From Bradyrhizobium sp. WSM3983 (GTDB lineage Bacteria > Pseudomonadota > Alphaproteobacteria > Rhizobiales > Xanthobacteraceae), in assembly GCF_000473045.1 (NCBI RefSeq), contig NZ_AXAY01000005.1, forward strand, positions 93,501 to 157,500: 64,000 bases of DNA. Direction: 5' to 3'. Made by a program: the position numbers and the translations under genes. Position 1 is the first letter of the stretch. Each line of letters opens with the position of its first letter. This document shows positions 51,424-59,667 of this stretch, one piece after another. Under the pieces are notes generated by a model. The model was not told the origin of the DNA, did not search any database, and saw nothing but the letters and a program-made list of their open reading frames with translations.

Positions 51424-53295
51424 TCATCGCAGCACGATCACGTCCTGGTCAGGTTTATCCGCATAGAGCCGCTCCACCAGCGCCGCGCGGCGTTCCAGGC
51501 CGGCGCGCTGGTTGATGTAGCCCTTGTCGGTGAGCTCGTTGCCGTCGATCGAGGGCGGCTCGGCCATCAGCATCGCGCGCGCGATGATGCGACTGCTGGC
51601 GCCTTCGCACTCCTTGTTGTGCGCCTCGAGCCCACGCTTGAAGCAGGCAATCACCTCGGGATGTCTTACGGCATCCTCGAAGCCGAGATCTGGATTGCCG
51701 ACGAGCTGGCGGCACGCATGCAGGTTCGGCCAAGCCAAGAGGCTGATGAAGGCGCGATCCTGTCCCGCTACCAAGGCGTCATGCACGACAGGCGTTGCTG
51801 CGGCGATCGCATCGGTACGCAGCGACCCGACATGCACGAAGGTGCCGGTGGTCAACTTGAAGTCCTCGACCACGCGCCCGGCGAAGATGATGCCCTTCAC
51901 CGGATCGGCATCGTCGACGAAAATACCGGCGTCGCCGATGCAATAAAAGCCTTCCTCGTCGAACATCTTCCTGGTGAGATCGGGCTGACCGAAATAGCCG
52001 GGCGTGACGTTGACGCCGCGCAGGCGCAACTCATATTTCGAGCCGCACGGCACCATCTTCAATTCGACGCCGGGGAACGGCAGGCCGATCAGACCGACGC
52101 GCTCAGTGTCCCAATAGGTGCCGGTTGAGGTCGGCGCAGTCTCGGTCGAGCCCCAGCCGGTGTAGAACACGATGCGCTCGCCGGTGGTCTTCACGGCGAG
52201 AGCCTGCATGCGCTCGTAGAGATCATCAGGCAGCCGCGCGCCGCCATAGGCCATGATCGACAGGTTCTTGAAGAACGAGCGGCAGAGCGCATCGTCCTTC
52301 TCCATGGCAGCCGCGAGCGCGGCATAGCCGGCCGGCACATTGGCGTAATAGGTCGGCGAGATCTCGCGCAGGTTCTTGATGGTCTCTTCGAGCTGACCCG
52401 GCATCGGCCGGCCGTCGTCGATATAGAGCGTGCCACCATCAACCAGCACCGGATGGAACGCGGCATTGCCGCCCATGGTGTGATTCCAGGGCATCCAGTC
52501 GAGCACCGTGGCGGGCGGACCGCCAGGTGTGCGGGGCCGCACCTGCATCATCATCGCTGCATTGGCGCACATCATCTCTTGCGTGTTGATGACGGCTTTG
52601 GGCATGCCGGTCGAGCCTGACGTGAACAGTAGCTTGCCGACGGTCTCGGGCGTTACCTTCGCGATCGATGCATCGACATCAGGCGTCACCGGCGTGGCTG
52701 CAAGCTCGGCAAAGCCGACGCTCTTGATGCCATCGCATGGCCGCGCGACGTGAACGACAGTGCCGCCGGTGAGATCGAGCGCTTTCAGCGCCTTCTCGAA
52801 GGTCGGCCCATCCTGCACCATCACCACGGCCGGCTTGATCAGATCAAACAGGTACTTCAGCTTGACGTGATCGTGGCTCATCAACGAATAGGCCGGCGAC
52901 ACCGGCGCAGCCGGCGAACGCGCCTGCATCGCGGCTTGCGTCATCAGTGCGTGCTCGATCGAATTGCCGGAGAGGATCGCCACCGGGCGTCCGTCTAGCT
53001 TGAGATTGAGCAACGCCTGCGTCAGCGCATCCACCGTGCGCTTGGCTTCACCGTAGGACACCTTGCGCCATTCGCGGTTCGGACCGCCGCGCTGCGCGAG
53101 CCAGGTACGATCCGGCGCTTCCTTCGCCCATTTCGCGAGCGAGGCCGGAAGATGCTTCTCATAGGCCTGCAGCGGAATGCGCGACTTCAGCACCACCGTG
53201 CCGTCAATGCGGCGCGCGACATCGATGTCGCGTGCGAGCCACTCGACCTTGCGAAAGGCGGGCTTCGCCATCACCGCCGCCGCGCTTCCACTCAT
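51424..53295 (-). CDS. fcs: feruloyl-CoA synthase-like acyl-CoA ligase
   Basis: 623 residues from ATG 53295, preceded by GGGAGAC. Adenylation motifs: GKLLFTSGSTGMPKAVINTQ (A3), YTGWGSTETAPTSTGTYWDTE (A5) and EGFYCIGDAGIFVDDADPVKGIIFAGRVVEDFKLTTGTFVHVG (A7/A8). The N-terminal SRIPLQAYEKHLPASLAKWAKEAPDRTWLAQR is the signature opening of feruloyl-CoA synthases. The enzyme makes the CoA ester of ferulate, coumarate or similar phenylpropenoids. It sits with three ACADs, an SDR and a thiolase, and next to a scar of an enoyl-CoA hydratase gene. Confidence 0.85.
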   Translation of the reverse strand: MSGSAAAVMAKPAFRKVEWLARDIDVARRIDGTVVLKSRIPLQAYEKHLPASLAKWAKEAPDRTWLAQRGGPNREWRKVSYGEAKRTVDALTQALLNLKLDGRPVAILSGNSIEHALMTQAAMQARSPAAPVSPAYSLMSHDHVKLKYLFDLIKPAVVMVQDGPTFEKALKALDLTGGTVVHVARPCDGIKSVGFAELAATPVTPDVDASIAKVTPETVGKLLFTSGSTGMPKAVINTQEMMCANAAMMMQVRPRTPGGPPATVLDWMPWNHTMGGNAAFHPVLVDGGTLYIDDGRPMPGQLEETIKNLREISPTYYANVPAGYAALAAAMEKDDALCRSFFKNLSIMAYGGARLPDDLYERMQALAVKTTGERIVFYTGWGSTETAPTSTGTYWDTERVGLIGLPFPGVELKMVPCGSKYELRLRGVNVTPGYFGQPDLTRKMFDEEGFYCIGDAGIFVDDADPVKGIIFAGRVVEDFKLTTGTFVHVGSLRTDAIAAATPVVHDALVAGQDRAFISLLAWPNLHACRQLVGNPDLGFEDAVRHPEVIACFKRGLEAHNKECEGASSRIIARAMLMAEPPSIDGNELTDKGYINQRAGLERRAALVERLYADKPDQDVIVLR

Positions 53296-53338
53296 TTTGC
53301 GTCTCCCGGAATTATTGTCCTTTGCGGATCTTTGTCGT

Positions 53339-53452
53339 TCAGCGCTTGATATAGACAGGCTTTCGCTTCTCAAGGAAGGCCCTGAGCGCAGGATCGAGCG
53401 CGTTGAGACTGTCAGGACGTTTGAGCGGCTCGATCAACAGCGATTGAGACAT
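53339..53452 (-). pseudogene. remnant of an enoyl-CoA hydratase gene with a large internal deletion
   Basis: 37 codons from ATG 53452: MSQSLLIEPLKRPDSLNALD joins directly to PALRAFLEKRKPVYIKR and a stop. The first part matches the start of enoyl-CoA hydratases (RPDxLNAL), and the second matches their C-terminal tail (AFLEKRKP). The roughly 220 residues between are missing in frame. It lies 43 bp upstream of the fcs-like gene, where a hydratase/aldolase gene is normally found in ferulate clusters. Confidence 0.7.
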
Positions 53453-53487
53453 GGAGCCTCGTGCTTGCCGCGGATCGCGGCGTCGAT

Positions 53488-53626
53488 TGCTGCGCCCTCT
53501 CCCTCTGTGGGAGAGGGCATGTAGATCGTTAGCCACATACCCGCTTGGGTCTGTCTCCACGGAGAGAACCCCTCATCCGGCGCTTCGCGCCACCTTCTCC
53601 CACAAGGGGAGAAGGGACAGCAGCCG
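53488..53626. repeat. intergenic palindromic repeat, family E
   Basis: Contains CCCTCTCCCTCTGTGGGAGAGGG at 53488-53516 (a stem CTCTCCC/GGGAGAG) and CTTCTCCC-ACAAG-GGGAGAAG at 53602-53622, separated by CGGCGCTTCGCGCC. The two hairpins recur in similar form at 63774-63806. Confidence 0.6.
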
Positions 53627-53638
53627 AGTATGCCTACG

Positions 53639-54397
53639 TTACCGCGGCGCCATGCGGATGGCGCCGTCGAGACGGATGGTCTCGCCGTTGAGCATCGGGT
53701 TCTCGACTATGTGCACGGCGAGCGAACCGTATTCCTTGGCGTCGCCGAGACGCGAGGGATGCGGCACCTGGGCGCCGAGGCTCTTGCGCGCTTCCTCGCT
53801 CAGACTCATCAGCAGCGGCGTGAAGAACAGGCCCGGCGCGATGGTGTTGACGCGGATTTTCTGGCTGGCGAGGTCGCGCGCGGCCGGCAGGGTCAGGCCG
53901 ACGACGCCGCCCTTCGAGGCCGAATAAGCAATCTGGCCGATCTGGCCTTCGTAGGCCGCAACCGAGGCCGTATTGATGATGACGCCGCGCTCTTCGCCAA
54001 CCGGCTCGATCGTGACGAGGCGCTCGGCGAACAGGCGCAGGCAGTTGAAGGTGCCGATCAGGTTGACGTTGATGATGCGCGCGAACTTTTCCAAGGGATA
54101 GACGCCGTCGCGGCCGACGATGCGCTGCGAGCCGCCGATGCCGGCGCAGTTCATCAACACGCGGGCGACGCCATGCGTGGCTTCCGCCTTCGCGATCGCA
54201 GCCTTGATCTGCTCCTCGCTGGTGACGTCGGCATGAAGCCCGACGCCCTTCACTTCGGCGGCGACCTTCTCGGCGTTGTCCTTGTTCTGATCGATCACGC
54301 CGATCCTGGCGCCTTTGGCGGCCATGGCGCGTGCGGTCGCTTCGCCGAGACCAGAACCACCACCGGTGATGAGAACGGCTACGTCTTTCAACTCCAT
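53639..54397 (-). CDS. SDR oxidoreductase, 3-hydroxyacyl-CoA dehydrogenase (type II) like
   Basis: 252 residues. Motifs: [29 protein letters not shown] (about residues 9-37), [16 protein letters not shown] (about 88), catalytic Ser in [23 protein letters not shown] with YxxxK, and [15 protein letters not shown]. The short [34 protein letters not shown]-type ending is that of human type-10 17-beta-HSD and its bacterial relatives, which oxidise 3-hydroxyacyl-CoA. It is likely the third beta-oxidation step of this cluster. Confidence 0.9.
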   Translation of the reverse strand: [252 protein letters not shown]

Positions 54398-54452
54398 GAT
54401 CGGCTACCTTTCCTTGGACGTTTCTTCTCTAGATTTGAAAGTATTGGCCGGA

Positions 54453-55112
54453 TTATCCGGCCGCAGCAGCTTCCCCGGCTTGCGTAAGGATGCCGCCGCA
54501 GATCAGCGTTTCCATGTGCTTGATGTATTGCCGGCAGACGTCATCGGTGACCGGACCGACGCCGGTCGCGCGAGACATCGCGTGCCGGCCGAAGAACAGG
54601 TGATCGCAGGCGCCGATCAGGCTGGTGTAGAACAGCACCGGATCGGTTTGGCGAAACTCGCCGCGGCTGACGCCCTCAGTGAGCAGGCGGCGGTGGAAAT
54701 CCAGCAGTGGCGCGACGAAGAATTTTGAGACTTCATCCGCGGAGCCGGCCACACTCTCGTGCAGGAGATAATGGATCAGCCGGTTCATGTAGGGGAACCG
54801 GTGATAGGCGCGAATGATGCCGGCGATATGCAGCTTCAGCTTCGCGGTCGATGTGATCTGCTGTGCCAGCAGATATTCCAGATTGGACATCTCCGTCGCG
54901 GCATCGCGCGCGAGCAGCGCCAGCAACAGGCCATCCTTGTTGCCGAAATGATATTTGACCAGCGCGGCGTTGGCGCCCGACTTCTGGGCGATGTCGGAGA
55001 GCGAGATCTCGATCGAGGAACGTTCGATCATCAGTTCGCTCGCGGCTACGAGCAATTTCTCCGCCGTGGAATTCTTTCCGCTGGGGAGCCTGTTCGGTAC
55101 GCTGGTAGTCAC
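54453..55112 (-). CDS. TetR-family transcriptional regulator of the CoA cluster
   Basis: 219 residues. The HTH is TAEKLLVAASELMIERSSIEISLSDIAQKSGANAALVKYHFGNKDGLLLALLARDAATE (about residues 16-75). The ligand domain is helical with the ITSTAKLKLHIAGIIRAYHRFPYMNRLIHYLLHES block. It is divergent from the thiolase gene across an operator-like palindrome at 55179-55196, and its SDR neighbour follows in the same direction. The motif's recurrence upstream of the ACP operon suggests one regulon for both clusters. CoA-ester ligands are typical for such regulators. Confidence 0.9.
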   Translation of the reverse strand: MTTSVPNRLPSGKNSTAEKLLVAASELMIERSSIEISLSDIAQKSGANAALVKYHFGNKDGLLLALLARDAATEMSNLEYLLAQQITSTAKLKLHIAGIIRAYHRFPYMNRLIHYLLHESVAGSADEVSKFFVAPLLDFHRRLLTEGVSRGEFRQTDPVLFYTSLIGACDHLFFGRHAMSRATGVGPVTDDVCRQYIKHMETLICGGILTQAGEAAAAG

Positions 55113-55178
55113 GGAGATCCCTGTTCTCGCCGCCTGAAGCGGGCCGCAGATAAGCCCAAGCAGCGCCTCCCCACAAGA

Positions 55179-55199
55179 GTTAATTGATCGATTGACTAA
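55179..55199. promoter_or_regulatory. candidate TetR operator between tetR and thiolase
   Basis: GTTAATT-GATC-GATTGAC (55179-55196) is an 18-bp imperfect palindrome with 14 of 18 symmetric positions, centred on GATC, followed by TAA. The minus-strand half TTAGTCAATCGATC (55199-55186) matches 34097-34110 at 13 of 14 positions. It is 66 bp upstream of the tetR start and 72 bp upstream of the thiolase start. Confidence 0.6.
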
Positions 55200-55270
55200 A
55201 CGATGTCCCGCCCCTTAAATCCGCCACCGACAACCCGACCCTATCAAGAACAATCATGGGAGAGACCGAA

Positions 55271-56443
55271 ATGGCCGAGGCTTATATCGTCGCCGCTGCG
55301 CGTACCGCGGGCGGGCGCAAGGGGGGCCGCCTCGCCGGCTGGCATCCGGCCGATCTCGCAGCCAAGGTGCTGGACGAACTGGTCGATCGCACCAAGGTCG
55401 ATCCCGCTTTGGTCGAGGACGTGATCATGGGCTGCGTGATGCAGGTCGGTGAGCAGTCCAACAACGTCGCGCGCAACGCGATCATGGCTTCAAAGCTACC
55501 GGAGAGCGTGCCGGGTACCTCGATCGACCGTCAGTGCGGTTCCTCGCAGCAGGCGCTGCACTTCGCAGCTCAAGCCGTGATGTCCGGCACGATGGACGTG
55601 GTGATCGCGGCCGGCGTGGAATCGATGACGCGCGTGCCGATGGGCCTGTCCTCACAGCTCGCCGCCAAGAACGGCTTTGGCCACTACAAGAGTCCGGGCA
55701 TCGAGGCGAAGTACCCGAACATCGTGTTCAGCCAGTTCACCGGCGCGGAGATGATGGCCGAGAAGTATGGCCTGTCGAAGGATGACCTCGACGAATATTC
55801 CTACAACAGCCATCAGCGCGCGATCGCGGCGACGCAAGCCGGTCACTTCAAGAAGGAGATCGTGCCGCTCGAGATCACCCGCGCCGACGGCTCGAAGGAC
55901 ACCCACCATATCGACGAGGGTATCCGCTTCGACGCCACGCTCGACGGCATCAAGAGCGTCAAGCTGATCGCCGAGAACGGCAAGCTCACCGCGGCAAGCG
56001 CCAGCCAGATCTGCGATGGCGCCTCCGGTGTCATGGTGGTCAACGAGCGCGGCCTGAAGCAGCTCGGCGTGAAGCCGCTGGCGCGCATCCACCACATGAC
56101 CATGACCGGCGGCGATCCCGTCATCATGCTCGACGCTCCCTTGCACGCCACCAAGCGCGCGCTGGAAAAGGCCGGCATGAACATCGACGACATCGACCTG
56201 TTCGAGGTCAACGAGGCCTTCGCCTCGGTGCCGACCGGATGGCTGAAGACCACCGGCGCCGATCCTACCAGGCTCAACGTCAACGGCGGCGCCATCGCGC
56301 TCGGCCATCCCCTTGGCGGCTCCGGCACCAAGCTGATGACGACGCTGGTCCACGCCCTGCACCAGCGCGGCAAGCGCTACGGCCTGCAGACCATGTGCGA
56401 AGGCGGCGGCATGGCCAACGTGACGATCGTGGAGCGGCTGTAA
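55271..56443 (+). CDS. acetyl-CoA C-acyltransferase (thiolase)
   Basis: 390 residues from ATG 55271, preceded by GGGAGA. Thiolase motifs: nucleophilic Cys in TSIDRQCGSSQQALHFAAQAV (about residue 88), NEAFASVPTGW (about 320), GGAIALGHPLGGSGTKLMTTLVH with the catalytic His, and the late active-site Cys in LQTMCEGGGMANVTIV. It cleaves 3-ketoacyl-CoA to acetyl-CoA in beta-oxidation. It is divergent from tetR and probably its main target, in one cluster with the ligases and dehydrogenases. Confidence 0.95.
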   Translation: MAEAYIVAAARTAGGRKGGRLAGWHPADLAAKVLDELVDRTKVDPALVEDVIMGCVMQVGEQSNNVARNAIMASKLPESVPGTSIDRQCGSSQQALHFAAQAVMSGTMDVVIAAGVESMTRVPMGLSSQLAAKNGFGHYKSPGIEAKYPNIVFSQFTGAEMMAEKYGLSKDDLDEYSYNSHQRAIAATQAGHFKKEIVPLEITRADGSKDTHHIDEGIRFDATLDGIKSVKLIAENGKLTAASASQICDGASGVMVVNERGLKQLGVKPLARIHHMTMTGGDPVIMLDAPLHATKRALEKAGMNIDDIDLFEVNEAFASVPTGWLKTTGADPTRLNVNGGAIALGHPLGGSGTKLMTTLVHALHQRGKRYGLQTMCEGGGMANVTIVERL

Positions 56444-56463
56444 GGCGTCTCCACACAAACGGT

Positions 56464-56585
56464 GTCGTCCCGGCGAAGGCCGGGACCCATAGCCACAGGA
56501 GCGTGTGGTTAGGGTGAGCTGGGGCGACATCACGTTTCAACAATTTTGAGCAGTGGTTATGGGTCCCGGCCTCCGCCGGGACGAC
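56464..56585. repeat. intergenic palindromic repeat, family B
   Basis: GTCGTCCCGGCGAAGGCC to GGCCTCCGCCGGGACGAC, 122 bp, with GGGACCCATA and TATGGGTCCC as inner paired blocks. It lies between the thiolase and the next ligase gene, 20 bp after the thiolase stop. Confidence 0.7.
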
Positions 56586-56613
56586 AGTTTAGTTTGCCTT
56601 GGGACCTGCGCTT

Positions 56614-58158
56614 ATGACTCATCCCTCCATCCACGCCCGCACCACGCCCGACAAGATCGCCTACCAGATGGCTGGGACAGGCAAGGCGGTCACCTATCGC
56701 GAGCTCGACGAGCTCTCGAACCAGGGCGCAAACCTGTTCCGCTCGCTGGGGCTGAAGGCCGGCGATCACATCGCGCTATTGATGGAAAACCGCCTCGCCT
56801 TCATGGAGATCTGCTGGGCGGCGCAACGCAGCGGGCTCTATTACACAGCGATCAGCCGCTATCTGAAGCAGGACGAGATCGATTACATCATCGGTGATTG
56901 CGGCGCCAAGATCGTCATCACGACGCCGAAATGCGCCGACCAGATCAAGGACCTGGTCGAGGGCGCGCCGGGTCAGCCGATCTTCTTCATGGTTGACGAG
57001 CCCCTGCCCGGCTTCCGCTCTTACGACAAGGAAGCAGCCGCGCAACCTGTGACGCCGATCGCGGATGAAGTCGCCGGCTACGACATGCTGTATTCGTCGG
57101 GCACAACTGGCCGGCCGAAGGGCATCAAGAAGGCCTTCGAGGGGAACAAGATCGATGTGCCGAATGCCTTCCTGCGCGTGCTCTGCGCCGACATGTGCGG
57201 CATGAACGCCGAGAGCACCTACCTCTCGCCAGCGCCGCTCTATCACGCGGCACCGCTACGCTTCAATATGATGGCGATCGTGCTCGGTGGCAGCTCGATC
57301 ATCATGGAGCATTTTGACGCCGAAGAGTTCTTGAAGCTCGTCGAGAAATACAAGGTCACGCAATCGCAGCTGGTGCCGACCATGTTCGTGCGCATGCTCA
57401 AGCTGCCCGACGACGTCCGGGCCAAGTACGACGTCTCCACGCTCAAGGGCGCAATCCACGCCGCCGCGCCTTGCCCGGTCGACGTCAAGGCAAAGATGAT
57501 CGAGTGGTGGGGGCCGATCCTGATCGAGTATTACGCGGGCTCGGAAGGCAACGGCGTCACCGTCTGCAATTCGCAGCAGTGGCTGGAGCATCGCGGCAGC
57601 GTCGGCCGCGCCGTGGTCGGCAAGATCAGGATTCTGGACGAGAACGACGAGGAGCAGCCGGTGGGCGAGATCGGCACGGTCTATTTCGCCGACGCGCCCG
57701 CCTTCACCTATCACAACGATCCCGAGAAGACGAAGAAGGCCTATAACGCCAAGGGCTGGTCGACGCTCGGCGATGTCGGCTATCTCGACAAGGACGGTTT
57801 TCTGTTCCTCACCGACCGCAAGTCCTACATGATCATCTCGGGCGGCGTGAACATCTACCCGCAGGAGACCGAGGACGTTCTCATCACCCACCCCGAGATT
57901 GCCGACGTCGCCGTGTTCGGCGTGCCGAACGAGGAGATGGGCGAAGAGGTCAAGGCGGTGGTGCAGCCGCACGACATGAAGCGCGCCGGCAAGGAGCTCG
58001 AGGCGGACCTGATTGCCTACTGCAAGACGCGTCTCTCCGCAATCAAGTGCCCACGCTCGATCGATTTCGAAGCCGAGCTGCCGCGCACGCCAACCGGCAA
58101 GCTCGTGAAACGGCATCTGCGCGACAAATATTGGCCGAAGATGGCGGCGAAGATTTAG
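56614..58158 (+). CDS. acyl-CoA synthetase (AMP-forming)
   Basis: 514 residues from ATG 56614 (MTHPSIHARTTPDKIAYQ). A3: DMLYSSGTTGRPKGIKKAF; A5: IEYYAGSEGNGVTVCNSQQWLEHRGSVGRAVVG; A7/A8: GWSTLGDVGYLDKDGFLFLTDRKSYMIISGGVNIYPQETED; A10 with Lys in LPRTPTGKLVKRHLRDKYW. It belongs to the general medium-chain/aromatic acyl-CoA ligases and likely feeds substrate to the neighbouring beta-oxidation genes. It is in the same direction as the thiolase, separated by a palindromic repeat. Confidence 0.92.
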   Translation: MTHPSIHARTTPDKIAYQMAGTGKAVTYRELDELSNQGANLFRSLGLKAGDHIALLMENRLAFMEICWAAQRSGLYYTAISRYLKQDEIDYIIGDCGAKIVITTPKCADQIKDLVEGAPGQPIFFMVDEPLPGFRSYDKEAAAQPVTPIADEVAGYDMLYSSGTTGRPKGIKKAFEGNKIDVPNAFLRVLCADMCGMNAESTYLSPAPLYHAAPLRFNMMAIVLGGSSIIMEHFDAEEFLKLVEKYKVTQSQLVPTMFVRMLKLPDDVRAKYDVSTLKGAIHAAAPCPVDVKAKMIEWWGPILIEYYAGSEGNGVTVCNSQQWLEHRGSVGRAVVGKIRILDENDEEQPVGEIGTVYFADAPAFTYHNDPEKTKKAYNAKGWSTLGDVGYLDKDGFLFLTDRKSYMIISGGVNIYPQETEDVLITHPEIADVAVFGVPNEEMGEEVKAVVQPHDMKRAGKELEADLIAYCKTRLSAIKCPRSIDFEAELPRTPTGKLVKRHLRDKYWPKMAAKI

Positions 58159-58162
58159 CGCC

Positions 58163-58705
58163 TCAATCGAACAGGCTCGGCGTGTGGTTCACCAGCGCGC
58201 CTTCGATCTCGAGCATCCTCAATTTCGTCACCACGCCGCCATTCGCCGAGAAGCCGCCGGGCTTGTTGCCGGCTGCCAACACCCTGTGGCAGGGCACGAC
58301 GATCGGGCACGGGTTGTGCCCGAGCGCCTGCCCGACATCACGCGACAGCTGGACGCCGCCGAGGCGCTTGGCGATGTCGCCATAGGTGATGGTCTTGCCG
58401 GGCGGGATGGCGCGGGCGATCTCGTAGACGCCGCGGTTGAAGTCGGGCACGCCGTCGAGATCGAGCGGGATATCGGTGAGGTCGTCCGGCTCGCCCGCGA
58501 GCAGTTTTATGATGCGGTCGATGGCCTGCTGCACCTCGGCTGTCGGCTCGGCCTCGCTGGCGTCGGCGTGGCGCTGGCTGATGCGGGTGCGGATCTTCTG
58601 CTCGCTGCCCATCGGCAGTTGCGTGCCGTTGATGCCGCGCGGGCCCCAGGCGATGGCGCAGAGGCCGATCTTGGTGTCGAACAGGGCAAAATGCTGGTCG
58701 GTCAT
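58163..58705 (-). CDS. ogt: methylated-DNA--protein-cysteine methyltransferase
   Basis: 180 residues. The active-site region is GQALGHNPCPIVVPCHRVLAAGNKPGGFSANGGVVTKLRMLEIEGA (about residues 127-173) with the acceptor Cys in PCHR and the family's GGF-G loop; the HTH RAIPPGKTITYGDIAKRLG is in front. It transfers alkyl groups from O6-alkylguanine to itself, repairing DNA. The N-terminal ferredoxin-like part is longer than the E. coli Ogt. It is convergent with the acyl-CoA ligase gene, 4 bp apart. Confidence 0.95.
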   Translation of the reverse strand: MTDQHFALFDTKIGLCAIAWGPRGINGTQLPMGSEQKIRTRISQRHADASEAEPTAEVQQAIDRIIKLLAGEPDDLTDIPLDLDGVPDFNRGVYEIARAIPPGKTITYGDIAKRLGGVQLSRDVGQALGHNPCPIVVPCHRVLAAGNKPGGFSANGGVVTKLRMLEIEGALVNHTPSLFD

Positions 58706-58846
58706 GGCTTGGTTCCTGGACTAGCGTCTTCGTCGCATGCCCCCAATGTGATCTCTGCTTGAATCTAGGCTTGGAAATAGTTGCGATCCACCCGGTTTCC
58801 GGGAATCTTGCACAGGAGTTCCGCCTTCCCCTTTCGTGAGCCCCGA

Positions 58847-59665
58847 ATGCAAAGCCTCCACGTCAACGGATACGACATGCCCTATCTCGACGTGGGCGAG
58901 GACAAAGGCCGGCCGCCGCTGGTCTGCGTGCACGGCTCGCTCTCCGACTTCCGCGTCTGGGGCTGCGTGCTCGGGCCGCTGACGCAGCGGCACCGGATGA
59001 TCGTTGTCAGCCTGCGGCACTTCTTCCCGGCACAATGGGACGGCGTTGGCGACACCTACTCGATCGCCCAGCATGTCAGCGACGTCATCGCGTTCATCGA
59101 GAAGCTCGAGCTCGGCCCGGTGGATCTGATGGGCCATTCGCGCGGTGGCCACATCTGTTTTCGCGTGGCGCAACAGCGGCCCGATCTGTTGCGGCGCCTC
59201 GTCCTCGCCGAGCCTGGCGGCGAGCTCGATGCGAGCCTCGATCCTGATTACGCCGGCGGCCCCTCGCCCCTGCTGGCGCGGTTCACGGCCTCGGCCGAGA
59301 AGATCGCGGCCGGCGATGTCGATGGCGGCCTCGCTGTCTTCGTCGACACGCTGGAGGGCGCTGGCACCTGGCCGCGGCTGCCGGCGATGGTGAAGCAGAA
59401 TCTGCGCGACAACGCCACTACGCTGATCGGCCAGGTCCGCGACAATCGTCCGCCGTTCTCGAAGGCGGATGCGGAGGCGATCAAGATGCCGACGCTGTTC
59501 GTCCTGGGCGCGCGGACCAAGGGCCTGCTGCCGAAAGTGCTGCATGCGCTCGCCGCGCACGTGCCTTACTCCAAGACGGCGATCATCCCGAACGCGACGC
59601 ATCCGATGTTCGAGCAGGCGCCGCAAAAATACTCCGAAGTGGTCCTGGATTTTCTGGCGAGCTGA
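58847..59665 (+). CDS. alpha/beta hydrolase (paralogue 1 of a tandem pair)
   Basis: 272 residues from ATG 58847 (MQSLHVNGYDMPYLDVGED). The nucleophile elbow is VDLMGHSRGGHICFRVA (Ser in GHSRG, about residue 101). The oxyanion region HGSLSDFRVWGCVLGPL is at about residue 28 and the catalytic His in IPNATHPMFEQAP near the end; an Asp/Glu in the core would complete the triad. No dehalogenase- or lipase-specific signature is visible. The next gene is a clear paralogue. Confidence 0.9.
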   Translation: MQSLHVNGYDMPYLDVGEDKGRPPLVCVHGSLSDFRVWGCVLGPLTQRHRMIVVSLRHFFPAQWDGVGDTYSIAQHVSDVIAFIEKLELGPVDLMGHSRGGHICFRVAQQRPDLLRRLVLAEPGGELDASLDPDYAGGPSPLLARFTASAEKIAAGDVDGGLAVFVDTLEGAGTWPRLPAMVKQNLRDNATTLIGQVRDNRPPFSKADAEAIKMPTLFVLGARTKGLLPKVLHALAAHVPYSKTAIIPNATHPMFEQAPQKYSEVVLDFLAS

Positions 59666-59667
59666 TC

